A stretch of 64,000 nucleotides of DNA from Rhodoferax aquaticus. GTDB taxonomy: Bacteria > Pseudomonadota > Gammaproteobacteria > Burkholderiales > Burkholderiaceae_C. The stretch is from positions 3,720,001 through 3,784,000 of the forward strand of contig NZ_CP036282.1 of the NCBI RefSeq assembly GCF_006974105.1, written 5' to 3'. Each line of letters begins with the position of its first letter. Position 1 is the stretch's first letter. Below the pieces are notes generated by a model that saw nothing but the letters and a program-made list of their open reading frames with translations, was not told the origin of the DNA and searched no databases. Below, piece by piece: positions 45,288-54,339 of this stretch. The position numbers and the translations under genes are program-made.

Positions 45288-46340
45288 ATGAGCACCTCCT
45301 CCATCCTCCGCCTGGCCCCGCTGGGCTTTCCGTGGCAAACGCTAGACCCGTTTTTGTTTTGCGTGCACCACCACGATGCCTACCCCGCAGGCAATGCGCA
45401 GCTAGGCCCCCAAGCCAGTTTGGCAGGACGCAAGCTAGGGCAAGACTTTGCCGGCCAAGACGGGTGGAGCATGTACCACGGGGACACGGTGCCCGGGTTT
45501 CCCTCCCACCCGCACAGGGGCTTTGAGACGGTCACCATTGCGCGCCAGGGCTTGATCGACCACTCCGACTCTTTGGGGGCCACGGCCCGCTTTGGCGGTG
45601 GTGACGTGCAGTGGCTCACAGCAGGCCAGGGCATCGTGCACTGCGAAATGTTTCCCCTGGTCCACCCACACGCACCCAATCCCACAGAGCTGTTTCAAAT
45701 CTGGCTCAACCTGCCTGCCAAAAACAAAATGGCCAAGCCCCACTTCACCATGTTTTGGCACGAAGACATTCCACGCACGGTTCACGTCGACGCAAAAGAT
45801 GGGCACACCGAGGTCGTGTGCATCGCCGGATCCTTGTCCGGCATGCAGCCTTTGCCGCCCCCGCCTGACTCATGGGCCAGTGCACCACACAGCGACCTTG
45901 CCATATGGACGCTCACAATGTCGGCCGGCGCGCGTTGGACGCTACCTGCTGCGCAGCACCCCCAAACCCGGCGCATGCTGTATTTTTTCAAGGGCCCACA
46001 GCTGCAGGTGGCAGGCCAGGCGGTCAACAGCCATAGCGCCATCGAGTTGCAAGCAGACCACGCCGTGGAGTTGATCAACGGAAACGCAGAGTCAGAGTGC
46101 TTGGTGCTGCAGGGCAGACCTATCGGCGAGCCTGTGGCGCAGTATGGCCCGTTTGTGATGAACACCGCCGCCGAAATTCAGCAAGCGTTTGCCGACTACC
46201 AGCGTACCGAATTTGGTGGATGGCCTTGGGGTGCGAGTGACCCCGTGCATGCACGCGATCGGGGCCGTTTTGCCCAGCATGCCGACGGCACATTGGAGGA
46301 ACGTAGCACCGAGTCCAACCCGCTTGCGCCGACGTCTTAA
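45288..46340 (+). CDS. Pirin-family cupin protein
   Basis: 350 residues, two cupin domains. The N-terminal metal site reads FPSHPHRGFETVTI with GQGIVHCEMFP; FELFQIWLNLP-like text (ELFQIWLNLPAKNKMAKPHF) is the pirin signature. Bacterial pirins act as quercetinases or bind metabolic enzymes; the role here is not evident. It stands alone between the sialidase-like operon (divergent) and DUF1839 (convergent, stop codons overlapping by 4 bp). Confidence 0.92.
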   Translation: MSTSSILRLAPLGFPWQTLDPFLFCVHHHDAYPAGNAQLGPQASLAGRKLGQDFAGQDGWSMYHGDTVPGFPSHPHRGFETVTIARQGLIDHSDSLGATARFGGGDVQWLTAGQGIVHCEMFPLVHPHAPNPTELFQIWLNLPAKNKMAKPHFTMFWHEDIPRTVHVDAKDGHTEVVCIAGSLSGMQPLPPPPDSWASAPHSDLAIWTLTMSAGARWTLPAAQHPQTRRMLYFFKGPQLQVAGQAVNSHSAIELQADHAVELINGNAESECLVLQGRPIGEPVAQYGPFVMNTAAEIQQAFADYQRTEFGGWPWGASDPVHARDRGRFAQHADGTLEERSTESNPLAPTS

Positions 46341-47344
46341 GAGTTGAGCGGTGCAGACGGCGGTGGAAACGCTGCCCTGAGCGCTGCCATGGATTGGTCC
46401 CAAGCGGCCGCACTGTGTGCCAACTGCGCGACAGGATCAAACGCCTTTTTTGACACTACCGCGCGCGCGCCCTTCAAAATCAAAGTCTTGGCATCCATCG
46501 CCATGCCAGCCAACAAGGCGTGCACGGGCTGCGCTGCGGGTGGCAATTCCTCGTGCAACCATTCCAGCCAAGCCGCCTGCAACTCGCTGGCGGCACCCCA
46601 CTGGCGAATACCCGCAAACGCCCATGCGTGGTAGTTGTCCAGCCCCGATGCTTGAAGCTTGGGCAACTCTTGCGCAAACCGATGCGCAAACTGGATGACA
46701 GGATTCACCAGCGGGGCATAGGCCACGTGCTTGCCCATCAAGGCTTTGCTGGCTTGCTTGAGCGCACTGCCTTGCCAGACAGGGGGGTCATAAAAACTCA
46801 CCAACTCCGCAAACAAAGGCAGGCCCGACGCTGGCCACTGTGCGGGCAATAGGTGGTGATAGTCCTCCCCCTGCGCCACAAAATAACCCGCATTGTGGAA
46901 ATACCCTAGCTCTTGTGCCTCAGTGTCCACGGCGTTAATGGCAATTGTCGTTTTGCTGTGCTTATGGCGGTAGTCGGTGCCTTGGGTGTCCGGCAAGTAA
47001 TAGGCATCGACTTCCACACAGATCAAGCGGCCAGCGGACAAATGCTCCAGCGCATGCTCCAGCAAGGGCTTCCACACGGTGAGCTCATGCACTTTGATGC
47101 CGTACAAACTGCGCAGCTCATCGTGCGATGGTTTGAAAAACGTCCACTGGTCGCCTTCGAAATCCATTTGCGCCACAAAGGGCAGCATGGCCAAGGGCTC
47201 CAAGCCTTTGGCGTGCAAGATTTCTATCCAGAGGTCGATGTAACAGTTTTTTTCAGTCCAGAGCGCGTGGCTGGCATGCAAGGCGTGGCGCGGGTAGTGG
47301 GCCGCATCTAGCCCCTGGATGGCTTGGACCTTGGTGGGCATCAT
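46337..47344 (-). CDS. DUF1839-family protein
   Basis: 335 residues from ATG 47344. Conserved-looking blocks are HASHALWTEKNCYIDLWIEI, FVAQMDFEGDQWTFFKPSHD, LICVEVDAYYLPDTQGTDYR and YFHNAGYFVAQGEDYHHLLP. No membrane segment or signal peptide. Biochemical function is unknown. Its start overlaps the stop of the amino acid:carrier protein ligase gene by ATGA, so the two proteins are made together. The acyl-CoA dehydrogenase is in the same transcription unit. A role in handling the aminoacyl-carrier protein is an inference from this context. Confidence 0.85.
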   Translation of the reverse strand: MMPTKVQAIQGLDAAHYPRHALHASHALWTEKNCYIDLWIEILHAKGLEPLAMLPFVAQMDFEGDQWTFFKPSHDELRSLYGIKVHELTVWKPLLEHALEHLSAGRLICVEVDAYYLPDTQGTDYRHKHSKTTIAINAVDTEAQELGYFHNAGYFVAQGEDYHHLLPAQWPASGLPLFAELVSFYDPPVWQGSALKQASKALMGKHVAYAPLVNPVIQFAHRFAQELPKLQASGLDNYHAWAFAGIRQWGAASELQAAWLEWLHEELPPAAQPVHALLAGMAMDAKTLILKGARAVVSKKAFDPVAQLAHSAAAWDQSMAALRAAFPPPSAPLNS

Positions 47345-48258
47345 GGCCACAGCAAGGCGCGGGTGGCCGCAGGCCACAGGGTGGTGTCCAGACCATGCGT
47401 TTTGAGCAGCGCCAAGGTCACGCGCTCCAAGCCGAACCCGAGACAGGCGGTGTGTGCCAGCCGATCATCAGCATCTTGAATGCCAAACTTGGAACTGAAA
47501 TGCTCTTGGTGCCAATTGAACGAACAAATGGCGGTAGGGTCGGTGCTCGATATCACAGGCACCTTGAGTTCAAACTTGAGTTTTTGGTCGCGCTGGTTGG
47601 CTGCCAGCATTTTGCCCACGCGGCCGAAAAACGGGTCGTTAGCGACATCACTCTCTACAGGCAGTCCAAGGTCAAGCAACAAGGTGCGCGCACGCTCCAG
47701 CCACTGGTCGCGCCATGCCACAACGACGTCGGATGGGCCGACCCGAATGAACTCGCGCATGCGAAACGACTGAAAACGGGTGGGCTCATCGGAAGGCTCG
47801 TGCCGAAAAATCCAGTTGAGCGTGGTCACCAAACGCCCGTTGGGCGAGAGCTTTCCGCTAAACAAGGGGTACACGGGGTAGCAAGCCGCGGGGGTCATCA
47901 TCACGTCGGTAATGTCGAGTGCGGCTTCCCATCGCTCGCCATTGCTGGCCTGGTCTGCCATCTCACGGGCCTTGGCGTCACTGCCAAAAAAGCTGTGCAC
48001 TGACCCAATCAAATGCGGAAAGTTTCCGAGGTAGCCCATCTTTTCAATCAACGCCCGTGGCACCACAGGGGGGAAGGTGAGCTCCTCTGCCTTGTCATCC
48101 GCGGCAACACGTGAGACCAAGGCATTGAAGCGCTGCAAAATGTCTTCAAACGCGGGGCCAAAGCCATTGACACCCCGCACGCCTGAGGGCAACAGAAAGC
48201 CTTGCGCCTCCAGGGCCGCTTTGAATGCACGGGTTTCTTCGCTGGTGATCTGGGTCAT
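47341..48258 (-). CDS. Amino acid:[carrier protein] ligase (SerRS-like)
   Basis: 305 residues, a truncated class II aminoacyl-tRNA synthetase core without a tRNA-binding arm. Motif 2 is FQSFRMREFIRVG and motif 3 is ACLGFGLERVTLALL. Likely zinc ligands are C126 (ACYPVYP), E169 (FRMRE) and C272 (HTACLGFG), as in atypical SerRS and the carrier-protein ligases. Characterised relatives activate glycine or alanine and load it on the phosphopantetheine of a small carrier protein; which amino acid is used here is not readable. The partner carrier is encoded divergently at 49608. Confidence 0.9.
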   Translation of the reverse strand: MTQITSEETRAFKAALEAQGFLLPSGVRGVNGFGPAFEDILQRFNALVSRVAADDKAEELTFPPVVPRALIEKMGYLGNFPHLIGSVHSFFGSDAKAREMADQASNGERWEAALDITDVMMTPAACYPVYPLFSGKLSPNGRLVTTLNWIFRHEPSDEPTRFQSFRMREFIRVGPSDVVVAWRDQWLERARTLLLDLGLPVESDVANDPFFGRVGKMLAANQRDQKLKFELKVPVISSTDPTAICSFNWHQEHFSSKFGIQDADDRLAHTACLGFGLERVTLALLKTHGLDTTLWPAATRALLWP

Positions 48259-48301
48259 AGCTTCGCTCGCTTGGCTCGTTGAGACAGTAGGGGCAATGCG
48301 G

Positions 48302-49477
48302 TCATTGGTCTTTGTAGACCAACAGCATCGAGGCGCTCTTGGCGGCTATTCGTTCATTGGACACCATGAGTGCCCCCGAGAGTGAATCGCGCAAGGCCCG
48401 GCTCACACTCAAGGGACCTTGGTTGTTAAAACCGGGGATTCCCAAGATGAGCAAGGCGTCTTGAATGATGGCGGGGGCCGCTTGTGAAGCGGCCGTCTTC
48501 AAGCTATTGAACTGCAAGGCCCAGCCCATTTCTTGCAAGGTATTGGTATCCGACCCTTGTTCCACCAACGCATCAAATTCGTCCGCCACACCTTGCCAAT
48601 GGCGCCGCATGGCTTGCACTTTGACCATGAGCTCCGCCAAGCGCGTCGCAGCCGGTGGCACCTGGCCCGGGTTCTTGCGTGCTTGGTTGCGCACCAAGGT
48701 AGCGGCTTTGTCATAGGCCGAGTACGCCAAGCCCCACCACAAAGCGGACCACAAGGTATGCGAGTAAGGCACCATGCTTTGCGATGCGATCTCTGAGTAC
48801 GGAGTCGGAAAAACTTGTTCTATGCCTCCTTGGCTGCGCAAACTAAAGCCCGGACTGCAGGTTCCGCGCATGCCCATGGTGTCCCACACGCCGTTGTGTG
48901 TGAGCTGTGCTTGGTGCTTGTCCACCAAGACCAGCACCTGGTCGCTAGCCTGTGCATCGCTGGCGCGGCGTGCAGTTACCAAAATGGCGTCGGCATAGGC
49001 ACAGTACGAGCCGGTCGTTGCTTCCTTGTTAAGTACAAATTGATCGCCCTCGCGCTCCACCGCACAGATGCTAGAACGCGTGTCTCCGAACGTGCCCACT
49101 TCAGACGTCATAGAACCCAAAAGCCACTGCTTGTCCGCCATATCTCGCAAGTACTGGGTGAAGAACGCGCTGCCCTGTGCGTTGCGGGTGAGGCAGGCCA
49201 GCTGGCTGTAGTGCATGGCCAAGACCATGGCACTGGAGCCGCACCGTTGTGCAATCAGCGCAACGAGCTCGCACTGACCCCGCATGGTCAGACCCTTGCC
49301 ACCCATTGCTACAGACACGGGTGCATTCAATAGCTTTTCGGACTGGAATGCGGCCAAAGATTCGCGCGGAAAGCGTGCCTGTTGGTCCACATCATGGGCG
49401 TGCTGTGCCGCTATCTGGGGGCTTTGTAGCTGTTTGACCCAGGCCCAAGAAGGACTGGTGGTAGAGGCTGTTGTCAC
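48302..49477 (-). CDS. Acyl-CoA dehydrogenase-like flavoprotein
   Basis: 391 residues from GTG 49477; a longer frame to 49786 runs antisense to the carrier gene and is discarded. Acyl-CoA dehydrogenase fold: MRGQCELVALIAQRCGSSAM, GSMTSEVGTFGDTRSSICAV, and the C-terminal helical domain (MGWALQFNSLKTAASQAAPA, LRDSLSGALMVSNERIAAKS). I see no clear catalytic Glu, but cannot place it surely. Its position beside the ligase and carrier parallels PltE-type dehydrogenases that oxidise a prolyl group while it is bound to a carrier protein. First gene of the leftward unit. Confidence 0.85.
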   Translation of the reverse strand: MTTASTTSPSWAWVKQLQSPQIAAQHAHDVDQQARFPRESLAAFQSEKLLNAPVSVAMGGKGLTMRGQCELVALIAQRCGSSAMVLAMHYSQLACLTRNAQGSAFFTQYLRDMADKQWLLGSMTSEVGTFGDTRSSICAVEREGDQFVLNKEATTGSYCAYADAILVTARRASDAQASDQVLVLVDKHQAQLTHNGVWDTMGMRGTCSPGFSLRSQGGIEQVFPTPYSEIASQSMVPYSHTLWSALWWGLAYSAYDKAATLVRNQARKNPGQVPPAATRLAELMVKVQAMRRHWQGVADEFDALVEQGSDTNTLQEMGWALQFNSLKTAASQAAPAIIQDALLILGIPGFNNQGPLSVSRALRDSLSGALMVSNERIAAKSASMLLVYKDQ

Positions 49478-49607
49478 GGTGAATCCCTGATAGATCGCTG
49501 CGGCGCGCCGCCTATGGTTGTAACCAATTGTATTATTATGCGCAGCTTGCTGTCGCATGCCACCATGGTGCTTTTGCCCTCTCTCCCGATTTGAACTTTT
49601 GCTGACT

Positions 49608-49853
49608 ATGAACGACCTTGAATCCCGCATCCGCACCGTCTTGGCAGCCCATGGACGTCTGTCCCAAGACGCACAGACCTTGGCACGGGACGCCGACTTG
49701 CAGCAGGCAGGCATGACCTCACACGCCAGCGTCAACGTGATGCTGGGCTTGGAAGGCGAGTTTGACGTCGAATTTCCAGACCACATGCTGTCGCGCAGCG
49801 TGTTCTCCAGCGTCGCATCTATTTCGGCCGCGCTCCAGCAGCTGATCGCCTAG
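49608..49853 (+). CDS. Stand-alone phosphopantetheine carrier protein
   Basis: 81 residues, four-helix acyl-carrier type. The phosphopantetheine Ser lies in QQAGMTSHASVNVMLGLEGE, where TS replaces the usual DS; EGEFDVEFPDHML is helix III-like. It is predicted to receive the amino acid from the SerRS-like ligase. ATG 49608 is chosen because the preceding 17 codons are not carrier-like; no good ribosome binding site is visible. It leads the rightward unit, 9 bp before the GH2 gene and 130 bp from the divergent dehydrogenase gene. Confidence 0.88.
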   Translation: MNDLESRIRTVLAAHGRLSQDAQTLARDADLQQAGMTSHASVNVMLGLEGEFDVEFPDHMLSRSVFSSVASISAALQQLIA

Positions 49854-49862
49854 GCGCGGCGC

Positions 49863-52427
49863 ATGCAGGGCTGGCCTAACGCGCAAGGGAAGAAAAGCTC
49901 TCGCCTTCCCTTAAGCACCTTGCCCCAGGCATGGGCCATCTGCCAGCAGGCCGTCGGCCAAACAGCGGATGACGTACCGCATGGCAGTGCTTGGCACACC
50001 ATTGACCACGCCACCACGGTAGCCCACGCCTTGCAAATGGCGGGGCAATGGACGCTGGATGGCCCCGCGTTGGACTTGGATGCCAGCATCTGGTGGTTTC
50101 AGGTTCGCTTTGATGCACCGGCGTGCCCTGCCAACACCTTGCGGCAGCTGCACTTTGGCGGTTTGGCAACCCTCTGCCGCGTATGGCTCAACGATGTAGA
50201 AATTTTGGCCAGCGACAACATGTTTCTCGCCCACCAGGTGGACGTGACCCACCTGTTGGTGCCGCAGGCCAATGTGTTGCGCTTACGGTTTGACACGCTC
50301 ACACCCCATTTACAAACCAAGCGACCCCGCCCCCGTTGGCGCACACCGATGGTGGCGCACCAGCAGCTGCGTTGGCTGCGCACCAGCTTGCTGGGTCGCA
50401 CACCAGGGTGGACGCCCCCCGCCGCACCGGTTGGCCCATGGCGGCCTATTTGGCTAGAAGACATGGGTCCGTCTGCACACTTGGTGCGGTCTACGCTGGC
50501 CGCACATCTGGACGGTGCGCATGGCACTCTGGCGATTGATTGCTGGTTTAGCGACACCTTGCCCGCGCAGACCAGCGTCACTGCCCACATCCACGGGCCT
50601 AGCGGCAGCACCACGGTCGCTTTACAAGCCGCAGCAGATGGGCATTACCAGGTCCAGTGCCACATCCCCGGTGTTGCACCCTGGTGGCCCCATACCCACG
50701 GTGAGCCCGCGCTCTACACGGTCCGCGTCACTGTGGCAGATGCTACAGGCGCAGCGATGGCCTACGAACTCGGGAAAACCGGGTTTCGGACCATCACTAA
50801 AGCCCACGGCGACGACAGATTTGCCCTTTGCGTGAATGGAACCCCGGTCTTTTGCCGCGGCGCTTGCTGGATGCCTTTGGATGTGGTGAGCCTCGCGGCC
50901 AGCGAGGACGCCTACCGCCAAGCCTTGCTGCAAGTCAAAGCCGCGGGTATGAACATGCTGCGGCTCGCAGGTTCCACCATGTACGAAACACCGACCTTCT
51001 TCGCGCTATGTGACGCCTTGGGCATCATGGTCTGGCAAGACCTGATGTTCTCCAACATGGACTACCCCGCTGAGGATGCTGCATTTGCGCACAGCGTGTG
51101 CACCGAGGTGCACCAGCAGCTCACTGCCTTGCAGGCCCACCCCAGCGTCGCTGTAGTGTGCGGCAATTCCGAAGTTGAACAACAAGCGGCCATGTGGGGC
51201 GCAGACAAAAGCCAATGGGCTCCCCCGCTGTTTCACCACTCGCTGCGCGAGATCGCGCAAAGCCTCTTGCCCCATACCGTGTATTGGCCGTCCAGTGCCC
51301 ACGGAGGCGCGTTTCCCCACCAAGTCAAAAGAGGCACCACCTCCTACTACGGCGTAGGCGCGTACAAACGGCCGTTGGACGACGCACTCACCAGCCAAGT
51401 CGCGTTTGCCACCGAGTGCCTGGCCTTTGCCAATATTCCGCCCAGCAGCACCTTGCGCCGAGCACCGTGCGGTGAAGCGCCGCAAGTCCACGCGCCGGCA
51501 TGGAAGGCCCGGGTTTACCGTGACCAGTCGGTAGGCTGGGACTTTGACGATGTGCGTGACTACTACCTCGATCAACTCCTAGGGCTGCGCCCTGAAGCCC
51601 TGCGTGCAGTGGACCCCGCACGCTATTTGACTTTGGGGCGCGCTGTAGCCGCCGAGGTGATGGGCCGCACCATGGCAGCCTGGCGCACAGCACCGTCCGC
51701 CTGTGGCGGCGCGCTGGTGTGGTTTTTGCGCGACCTGTGGGCAAGCGCAGGCTGCGGGCTGGTGGACGACCAAGGCGTTCCCAAGTCGGTTTTTCATGCC
51801 TTGGCCAGGGTACAGCAGCCCCTCTTGGCTACCCTCGGTGCACAGGGTCTGAATGGCTTGGCTTTGCACCTCATCAATGAAACAAGCTCAGACCTTGAAA
51901 CCCAGGCTGAGCTGACCCTGTACCAGCACGGCGAGTTTCGCGTCGCACAGCATGTGCGCAAGCTCGCAGTGCCAGCGCGAAGCACACAGGAATGGGACGT
52001 CAGCGATTGGCTAGACAGCTTTGTGGACCTCGCCTACAGCCATCGCTTTGGCCCTGCCGCGTTTGACTTGGCCGTCGTCCAGTGGCGAGATGCCGCAGGA
52101 CACGTAATCGGCCAGGCTTTGCATTTTGAGCCCCAACAACTCATTGCATTCAATGGCAACCCGGGGCTTAGTGCCTGGGCCACGGCAGCCCCCGATGGCT
52201 GCATCGTGGTGCAACTCAGCACCCGCGCCGTGAGCTATGGCGTGCATTTTGAAAGTTATGGCTGGCAAGCCGACGACGAGTTTTTCCACATGCCACCGGG
52301 CTCGCAACGCAGTATTCGCTTCTCACCCACGCTGCCCGGCCACAGCCACTGGCATGCCAGCGCCATCGCACTCAATGGTCGGCAGTCTTGCCCCATTCCA
52401 CTGCAAACACCCTCCGTTGCCCCATGA
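49863..52427 (+). CDS. Glycoside hydrolase family 2, beta-mannosidase-like
   Basis: 854 residues. An N-terminal jelly-roll sugar-binding domain (TLRQLHFGGLATLCRVWLND), immunoglobulin-like domains, then the TIM barrel (VKAAGMNMLRLAGSTMYETP). The acid/base Glu is in VAVVCGNSEVEQQ and the nucleophile candidate in VAFATECLAFANIP, so activity seems retained. No signal peptide: it would act in the cytoplasm, unusual for a polysaccharide degrader and more in keeping with processing a pathway intermediate. Its stop overlaps the hydrolase start by ATGA. Confidence 0.88.
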   Translation: MQGWPNAQGKKSSRLPLSTLPQAWAICQQAVGQTADDVPHGSAWHTIDHATTVAHALQMAGQWTLDGPALDLDASIWWFQVRFDAPACPANTLRQLHFGGLATLCRVWLNDVEILASDNMFLAHQVDVTHLLVPQANVLRLRFDTLTPHLQTKRPRPRWRTPMVAHQQLRWLRTSLLGRTPGWTPPAAPVGPWRPIWLEDMGPSAHLVRSTLAAHLDGAHGTLAIDCWFSDTLPAQTSVTAHIHGPSGSTTVALQAAADGHYQVQCHIPGVAPWWPHTHGEPALYTVRVTVADATGAAMAYELGKTGFRTITKAHGDDRFALCVNGTPVFCRGACWMPLDVVSLAASEDAYRQALLQVKAAGMNMLRLAGSTMYETPTFFALCDALGIMVWQDLMFSNMDYPAEDAAFAHSVCTEVHQQLTALQAHPSVAVVCGNSEVEQQAAMWGADKSQWAPPLFHHSLREIAQSLLPHTVYWPSSAHGGAFPHQVKRGTTSYYGVGAYKRPLDDALTSQVAFATECLAFANIPPSSTLRRAPCGEAPQVHAPAWKARVYRDQSVGWDFDDVRDYYLDQLLGLRPEALRAVDPARYLTLGRAVAAEVMGRTMAAWRTAPSACGGALVWFLRDLWASAGCGLVDDQGVPKSVFHALARVQQPLLATLGAQGLNGLALHLINETSSDLETQAELTLYQHGEFRVAQHVRKLAVPARSTQEWDVSDWLDSFVDLAYSHRFGPAAFDLAVVQWRDAAGHVIGQALHFEPQQLIAFNGNPGLSAWATAAPDGCIVVQLSTRAVSYGVHFESYGWQADDEFFHMPPGSQRSIRFSPTLPGHSHWHASAIALNGRQSCPIPLQTPSVAP

Positions 52428-54334
52428 ATACCAGCGTCGACATCCCCTTGGGCGCGGTGCAGGCACCTCCGCAGTCGTTCTTCTTTGGCCCCGAGTCGCG
52501 GCCTTTGTTTGGCGTCCTACACCGCCCGACCGCCAACCTCACTGCACCCTTTGCGGTGCTCATGCTCAGCCCCTGGGGCGCAGAAGACCTCTCCGCCCAC
52601 CGGGCGTTGCGCGGCCTGGCCCAGTCCATCGCGCAGCAAAGCTACACCTGCATGCGTTTTGATTACGACGGATGCGGTGACTCCTACGAGCCCGCCCCCG
52701 ACGACAACCTGTGGCCCCTGTGGCAACAGGCTTGTATAGCGGCAATAGATACCCTCAAGCAACTCACCGGCTTAGAACACGTGGTTTTGGTGGGGATGCG
52801 CTTGGGCGCTTTGCTGGCCGCCGAGATTGCGGCGCAACGCGCAGACATTGCAGCCTTGGTGCTCATGGCCCCGGTACGCAGCGGCCAAGCCTACCTCAAA
52901 GAGCTGCGCATGCTGGGGGGTGCCATGGCGCAAGGCGAAGCGCAGCCAGCGCATGCCGTGTTCGCTGCAGGCTTTACGCTCAACCATGCCACCGCCCAGG
53001 CCATTCAGGCGGCCAAGCTACCCGACGTTCTCAAGACCCACGCCGTGGCCGTCGTAGACCGCGACGACATGGGCATTGGCAGGCGCTGGATTGACAGCCT
53101 CGCGGTCCAAGGTGTGCACACGGTGTACAGCGCAGAGCCCGGCTACCCCGACATGGTGCTCACTGCGCACAAGGCCAAACCGGCATTGCGCATGTTTGAC
53201 CAAGTCCTTGAGGCACTCAGAACCTTTTCTTGGCACCAGTTAGAGCCGCATGCGCTGCGCCCATCGCACGCAATCAAGCCAAGGCTACAAGCCCATGTGC
53301 GCTCCGACGGATACAACGTGCTTGAGAAAGTCCTACCGCCGTTTGGCCCCATGGGCATGGCGGCCTTGCGCATTGAGCCGGGGGAAGGGGTGTCGTATTC
53401 GGGGCGCGGCATCTTGATCTTGAACTCCAGCACCGAGCGGCGCATTGGTCCCAACCGCATGTGGGTCGGCTTTGCCAGAGCGCGCGCGGCCTTGGGTGAC
53501 ATCGTCATACGACTTGATATGCCAGGCATCGGCGAGAGCCAGCAAGACTACCCCTTGGGTACCAACTTGGTTTACCCCCCAGACGCCATCGAACACGTGG
53601 CGGCCTTTTTAAAAGCCCAGTTACATGAGCACCATTCACCGCGCTGGGCGGTGCTGGGCCTGTGCTCTGGCGCCTACCATAGCTACCGACTGGCACTGGC
53701 GCAGCGCGGCATCTACCACGTCTTCCCTATCAACGCATTTGGCTTCTTGCCCCAAGACGTGCAAGAGTCCGATGTATGGGCCCATGCCGCGCTGCAGTTT
53801 GCCGTGGCCCAAAACGCCAGCCGCAACCTCATCAAACCCGACCGATGGATCAAGCTCTTGCGCGGCCAAGTTAATTGGCGCGTCATTGCCCAATCGTTCT
53901 GGGGACGTGTGCGTGGGGAGACGCTAAAGAACCTCTTGAAGGCAGGCCGAGCACTCAAACTGATTGCCCCACCTGAGTTGGCGCGGGAGTTCCGCGTCCT
54001 CAACAAGCAAGGCTGCCGCGTTCACTTTGTGTTTGCGACGACGGACCCAGGCCCCGCCATGCTTCGCGAAGCCTTGGCCTATGACTCACCGACCTTGTTC
54101 AACAAGGGGCCGGTCACTGAAGACCAAATCGAAGGGGCCGACCACACCTTTGCTGGATTGGCGGGTCGCGCCCAGCTATTTACCCATCTCCACCGCCGCC
54201 TCGACAACTGGGTGCTGGCCCCTGTACAGCGCAGTCGCTTGCCGCAAATGGCCGACGAACCACCGTGGTACGAAGCACCCCCTAGTGCGCCCATGTCACT
54301 CTTTGGCACTGAGTTTTTACCCACCAACTTTTAA
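52424..54334 (+). CDS. Tandem alpha/beta-hydrolase protein
   Basis: 636 residues from ATG 52424, two hydrolase-like halves. In the first (about 1-280) the nucleophile elbow reads VVLVGMRLGALLAAE, with Arg where Ser is expected, as I recall for exosortase-A-associated hydrolase 2. In the second (about 290-620) it reads WAVLGLCSGAYHS, placing Cys at the nucleophile position; an Asp (FATTDPGP) and a His (EGADHTF) follow at plausible triad positions. So half 1 may be non-hydrolytic and half 2 a Cys acyltransferase or thioesterase. It is coupled to the GH2 gene. Confidence 0.85.
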   Translation: MNTSVDIPLGAVQAPPQSFFFGPESRPLFGVLHRPTANLTAPFAVLMLSPWGAEDLSAHRALRGLAQSIAQQSYTCMRFDYDGCGDSYEPAPDDNLWPLWQQACIAAIDTLKQLTGLEHVVLVGMRLGALLAAEIAAQRADIAALVLMAPVRSGQAYLKELRMLGGAMAQGEAQPAHAVFAAGFTLNHATAQAIQAAKLPDVLKTHAVAVVDRDDMGIGRRWIDSLAVQGVHTVYSAEPGYPDMVLTAHKAKPALRMFDQVLEALRTFSWHQLEPHALRPSHAIKPRLQAHVRSDGYNVLEKVLPPFGPMGMAALRIEPGEGVSYSGRGILILNSSTERRIGPNRMWVGFARARAALGDIVIRLDMPGIGESQQDYPLGTNLVYPPDAIEHVAAFLKAQLHEHHSPRWAVLGLCSGAYHSYRLALAQRGIYHVFPINAFGFLPQDVQESDVWAHAALQFAVAQNASRNLIKPDRWIKLLRGQVNWRVIAQSFWGRVRGETLKNLLKAGRALKLIAPPELAREFRVLNKQGCRVHFVFATTDPGPAMLREALAYDSPTLFNKGPVTEDQIEGADHTFAGLAGRAQLFTHLHRRLDNWVLAPVQRSRLPQMADEPPWYEAPPSAPMSLFGTEFLPTNF

Positions 54335-54339
54335 GCACC

